From: Ferruginibacter yonginensis
GTDB taxonomy: Bacteria > Bacteroidota > Bacteroidia > Chitinophagales > Chitinophagaceae
Assembly (NCBI RefSeq): GCF_042651465.1
Contig: NZ_JBHSCZ010000002.1
Location: forward strand, 682,001 to 746,000
Length of the DNA stretch: 64,000 bases
Direction of reading: 5' to 3'
In this document: positions 61,077-64,000 of the stretch, piece after piece
Layout of the letters: the number at the start of each line of letters is the position of its first letter
How positions within the stretch are numbered: position 1 is the stretch's first letter
Position numbers and translations under genes: made by a program
The notes under the pieces: model-generated
Told to the model about the DNA's origin: nothing
What the model saw: only the letters and a program-made list of their open reading frames with translations
The model's database searches: none

Positions 61077-61610
61077 TTAAGGTTTTTTAACGGGCGCTGG
61101 TGCTGTTTTAGGCGCATCTTTAATGCCTAATTTCGCTTTCACTAAACCAATAATATTATCGCTTGGAGGCATTACCAATAAATTATCTTCATTGAAAATA
61201 TAGCTATAACCAGCTTCTTTAGCCACTGTTTTAATAGCATTTAATGCTTTTTCTCTAATTGGTGTAATTAAAGCATTGGCTTTTGCTTGGTATTGCTCTT
61301 GACTATCTTGTTGGTAGTTTTGTACTTTTTGGTATAATTCAATTAACTCCTTTCTTTTGATTTCTTTTTTACTTGGAGAGTAAGTGGTTGAATCTTTAAC
61401 GAAGATGCTATCTTTTGTATTCAATTCATTTTGTAAATCTTGATATTGTTGCCCTAAGCCTGTTTGGTATTCTTGTAATTCAGCTTGTGCTTTTGCAGCT
61501 TCTGGCATTGAAGCAATTAACTCATCAGTGTTAATGTAACCAATTTTAGTTTGTGCGGTAGCAGTAAATAAGCCTAAAGCCATAACACCTGCAAATAATA
61601 ATTTTTTCAT
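61077..61610 (-). CDS. OmpH/Skp-family periplasmic chaperone (second copy)
   Basis: A 177-residue Skp-like protein with a signal peptide (ending ATAQT), the conserved KIGYINTDELIASMPEAAKA start and a long helical coiled coil (about 38-125). A Lys/Pro/Ala-rich end (APKTAPAPVKKP) is peculiar to this copy. Skp proteins hold outer-membrane proteins on their way to BamA. It lies 44 bp after the first copy. Confidence 0.9.
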   Translation of the reverse strand: MKKLLFAGVMALGLFTATAQTKIGYINTDELIASMPEAAKAQAELQEYQTGLGQQYQDLQNELNTKDSIFVKDSTTYSPSKKEIKRKELIELYQKVQNYQQDSQEQYQAKANALITPIREKALNAIKTVAKEAGYSYIFNEDNLLVMPPSDNIIGLVKAKLGIKDAPKTAPAPVKKP

Positions 61611-61654
61611 CTTGTTTTTAAATTGTTCTTTTTATTTGTTGTTTAGTAGTTTGT

Positions 61655-62167
61655 TTATTTAATTCCTAAATTTCTTAAAACATCATCGCTTTTATCCAAT
61701 TTAGGGTCGGCAAATATAACAGTTATTCCTTCACTTTTATCCAGTATAAAATCATAAAGTTTTTCAACAGCTAATTTTTGAATAGCGTTGTAAACCCTAT
61801 CCTGTATGGGTTTAATCAATTCTTGGCGTTTTTTAAATAAGTCGCCTTCAAAACCAAAACGCTTTTTTTGTAAATCTCTTAACGCTTTTTCTTTATTGTA
61901 AATTTCGTCTTCTCTTTTCTTTTTTAACACTTCGGTTAACATCACTTGTTCCGCCTCATAATCTTTGTACATTTTATCCATGGCAGCTTGTTTTTGGTCA
62001 ATTTCTCGTTGCCATAATTCACTAAAATCATCTAGTCTTTTTTGTGCTTCTTTGTATTCTGGTATTTTTTCTAAAATGTATTTAGAATCAATAATAGCGT
62101 ATCGTTGGGCGTTAGCACCTATTGCTGTTATTGAAAAAAGTATTGCAATTAAAAATGTTTTCATCAT
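61655..62167 (-). CDS. OmpH/Skp-family periplasmic chaperone (first copy)
   Basis: A 170-residue Skp-like protein with a signal peptide (ending GANAQ), the conserved RYAIIDSKYILEKIPEYKEA segment and a coiled coil (about 40-125). Lies 40 bp after bamA. Tandem Skp genes behind bamA are the normal Bacteroidota layout. Confidence 0.92.
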   Translation of the reverse strand: MMKTFLIAILFSITAIGANAQRYAIIDSKYILEKIPEYKEAQKRLDDFSELWQREIDQKQAAMDKMYKDYEAEQVMLTEVLKKKREDEIYNKEKALRDLQKKRFGFEGDLFKKRQELIKPIQDRVYNAIQKLAVEKLYDFILDKSEGITVIFADPKLDKSDDVLRNLGIK

Positions 62168-62207
62168 CGTATAAATTTTAAAAGTGTTTCAGTAGATGTA
62201 ACAAAAT

Positions 62208-64000
62208 TTATTCAGGCTCTTGCCCTAAGTTAAAGGTAAATTTAGCAGCACCTTTTAAACCACTGTTTTGGTTGTACCTATCAAACCCAACACCATAATC
62301 AAACCCAAGCAACCCAAATAATGGTAAAAAGAAACGCATACCCACACCAGCTGAACGGCGTAATTTAAAAGGATTATAATCTTTAAAATTATACCAGCCA
62401 TTGGCAGCTTCAAAAAACGCCAAACCATAAATGGTACTACTTGCTGATGTACTAAATGGATAACGTAACTCAGCTGTATATTTATTGAAAATAGTAAAGT
62501 ATTGTGTTGGTGTTACACCATCAGGGTTAATTTTTGGATTAGAGTTACTGTAAACAGGGTATCCTCTGTGTGCAATAATATCATACCCCAACAATGCTGT
62601 TGTATTACTTAAACCAGCATCACCCACCTGAAAACGCTCAAATGGCGAAACTTGTAACCTTGGGTTGTACTTTCCAATAAAACCATATTTAGCAGCAGCT
62701 TTTAAGATAAACTGTTTGTTTTTCTCAGGGCCTCTTGCTCTACCAATAGGAACATACCATTCAGATGTAAAACGCCATTTATGGAACTCAGGTAATTTAT
62801 ATTGATTATCAGTACTTGAGGTAATGCCCATTAATGAGTAAGGCAATGTAAATTGACCACTCAACAATAAGTTAGAACCACTTGTTGGGAAAATGGGGTT
62901 AGGACCAGCCGAATTACGCAACAAAGTAAATTTTAAACTTAAATTGGTAGAAGTACCATCGCTTAAACCTGCAAAAATATTGGGATAATTTCGCAGTTTG
63001 TATTGCTGTACGTTTACAGATGTTACAAGGGTAAAAAAGTCATCGGGCCATTTTAATTGTTTACCCAATGAAATACCAAAACCAACCGTTTTTACATATG
63101 AAGTATCGCCAGCCTTTCTGCTTGATACGCCTGTTATTGGATCAAATGCATTAGAGTATTTGGTATTAAAATAACTAACTGAAAATGAGTTACGCTTTTT
63201 ACCGCCCAACCAAGGCTCAGTAAATGATAAGTTGTATGAACGGTAAGCCCTACCGTTAGACTGTATACGAGCACTTAGTTTTTGTCCGTCGCCAGATGGT
63301 AAAGGATCCCAAGTTTTTTTCTTGGTAATATTTTTAATAGAGAAGTTATTGAATGTTACCCCTAATGTACCGGTTAAGCCAATGCCTCCACCAAAACCAG
63401 CCGATAATTCTAATTGGTCAGCAGATTTTTCTTCAACCTGCCAGTTAATATCCACCGTACCATCTGCATTGTTTGGTACCACTTGCGGATTAATTTTTTC
63501 AGCGTTTAAAAAACCTAATTGCGATAATTCTCTTTGTGTACGGATGATATCTTGACGGCTAAATTTTTCACCTGGTATGGTACGTAGTTCACGAAGAATT
63601 ACATAATCCTTCGTTTTATCGTTACCAGATACGGTTATTTTACCATAGGTAGCTTGTGGCCCTTCCCTCATGCGAATTTCAAAATCAATGGTATCATTGT
63701 ACACGGCTGTTTCAATAGGGTCTACATTAAAGAATAAATACCCATCATCTTGAAACAAGCTACCAACATCGCCACCTTCGGCAGAAAGTTGTTTACCTAA
63801 ACGCTTGTTCAAAGTTTCGCCATTATACACATCACCTTTTTTAATACCCAATACTAAGTTTAATACAGAATCAGAATATTTGGTGTTGCCAGACCATGTG
63901 ATGTTACCGAAATAATATTTGTGGCCTTCATTTACTTTAATATGAACATCAATATTGCCTTTGCTGTTTGGTATAGTTGTATCAGTTACAATAACGGCAT
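62208..64000 (-). CDS. bamA: Outer-membrane assembly factor BamA, C-terminal part
   Basis: The gene runs off the right edge; the frame is open to base 64000. The visible ~597 residues cover the last POTRA domains (KVNEGHKYYFGNITWSGNT, then EMRMREGPQ-like EIRMREGPQATYGKITVSGN) and the beta-barrel, with the family segments GGGIGLTGTLGVTFNNFSI and the C-terminal region GFDRYNQNSGLKGAAKFTFN. It inserts beta-barrel proteins into the outer membrane. The TTG within the window is not the start. Confidence 0.95.
   Translation of the reverse strand, partial: AVIVTDTTIPNSKGNIDVHIKVNEGHKYYFGNITWSGNTKYSDSVLNLVLGIKKGDVYNGETLNKRLGKQLSAEGGDVGSLFQDDGYLFFNVDPIETAVYNDTIDFEIRMREGPQATYGKITVSGNDKTKDYVILRELRTIPGEKFSRQDIIRTQRELSQLGFLNAEKINPQVVPNNADGTVDINWQVEEKSADQLELSAGFGGGIGLTGTLGVTFNNFSIKNITKKKTWDPLPSGDGQKLSARIQSNGRAYRSYNLSFTEPWLGGKKRNSFSVSYFNTKYSNAFDPITGVSSRKAGDTSYVKTVGFGISLGKQLKWPDDFFTLVTSVNVQQYKLRNYPNIFAGLSDGTSTNLSLKFTLLRNSAGPNPIFPTSGSNLLLSGQFTLPYSLMGITSSTDNQYKLPEFHKWRFTSEWYVPIGRARGPEKNKQFILKAAAKYGFIGKYNPRLQVSPFERFQVGDAGLSNTTALLGYDIIAHRGYPVYSNSNPKINPDGVTPTQYFTIFNKYTAELRYPFSTSASSTIYGLAFFEAANGWYNFKDYNPFKLRRSAGVGMRFFLPLFGLLGFDYGVGFDRYNQNSGLKGAAKFTFNLGQEPE

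Overview
The window looks like the chromosome of an aquatic Bacteroidota bacterium, most likely from the Chitinophagia. It is AT-rich, has promoter-like TAnnTTTG boxes with upstream TTTG, and carries typical family combinations: SusC-like TonB receptor, LytTR and PhoB-type regulators, tandem OmpH/Skp next to BamA, a split transketolase, and a DUF1501/DUF1800 pair. The genus call is inference. I see no rRNA, tRNA, CRISPR array, prophage or complete insertion sequence.

Layout. 1-2520 is a phototrophy locus: a beta-carotene cleavage gene (blh) divergent from a green-tuned proton-pumping rhodopsin, with a promoter-operator module present in two copies. The second copy drives an unannotated, apparently structured RNA. 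2549-4596 holds a transketolase C-half and galE. 6494-13678 looks like a phosphate locus: Pit transporter with its DUF47 partner, a divergent TonB receptor and lipoprotein, a degenerate PAP2-like protein and a PhoB/PhoR-like pair, with 11-nt-period direct repeats between the divergent operons. 13848-16064 encodes a secreted protein that looks like a clan CD cysteine peptidase. 16774-25861 is an acetate/organic acid module: acs, a standalone IS1 InsA-like zinc-ribbon/HTH protein flanked by inverted copies of a ~33-nt element, a porin, an MHS permease, a CrbS-like transporter-kinase and a receiver-only regulator.

27793-32127 is the most accessory-looking stretch. A Crp/Fnr regulator, a perfect FNR-type palindrome and a surface lipoprotein with a Gly-rich linker and a His/Cys C-terminal domain are followed by three copies of a small membrane protein. 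One copy is interrupted by TAG, and another is preceded by a remnant of the lipoprotein gene's 3' end, which is the architecture of an effector with duplicated (orphan) immunity genes. 32193-38800 carries redox/stress and signalling genes. 38903-41560 is atpBEFH without atpA/atpG. 42037-43990 is an ECF sigma, membrane anti-sigma-like and Spy-like trio.

44805-50857 is the elongasome operon (mreBCD, PBP2, rodA) with an MBL hydrolase. 51091-64000 holds purD, a peptide transporter, DUF1800/DUF1501, serS, a cyclophilin, gcvH, VanZ, a PLDc_N-like gene broken by TAA, two Skp homologues and the 3' part of bamA. The rhodopsin and a c-subunit of proton-binding type suggest light-assisted ATP synthesis, alongside growth on acetate, peptides and scavenged phosphate.
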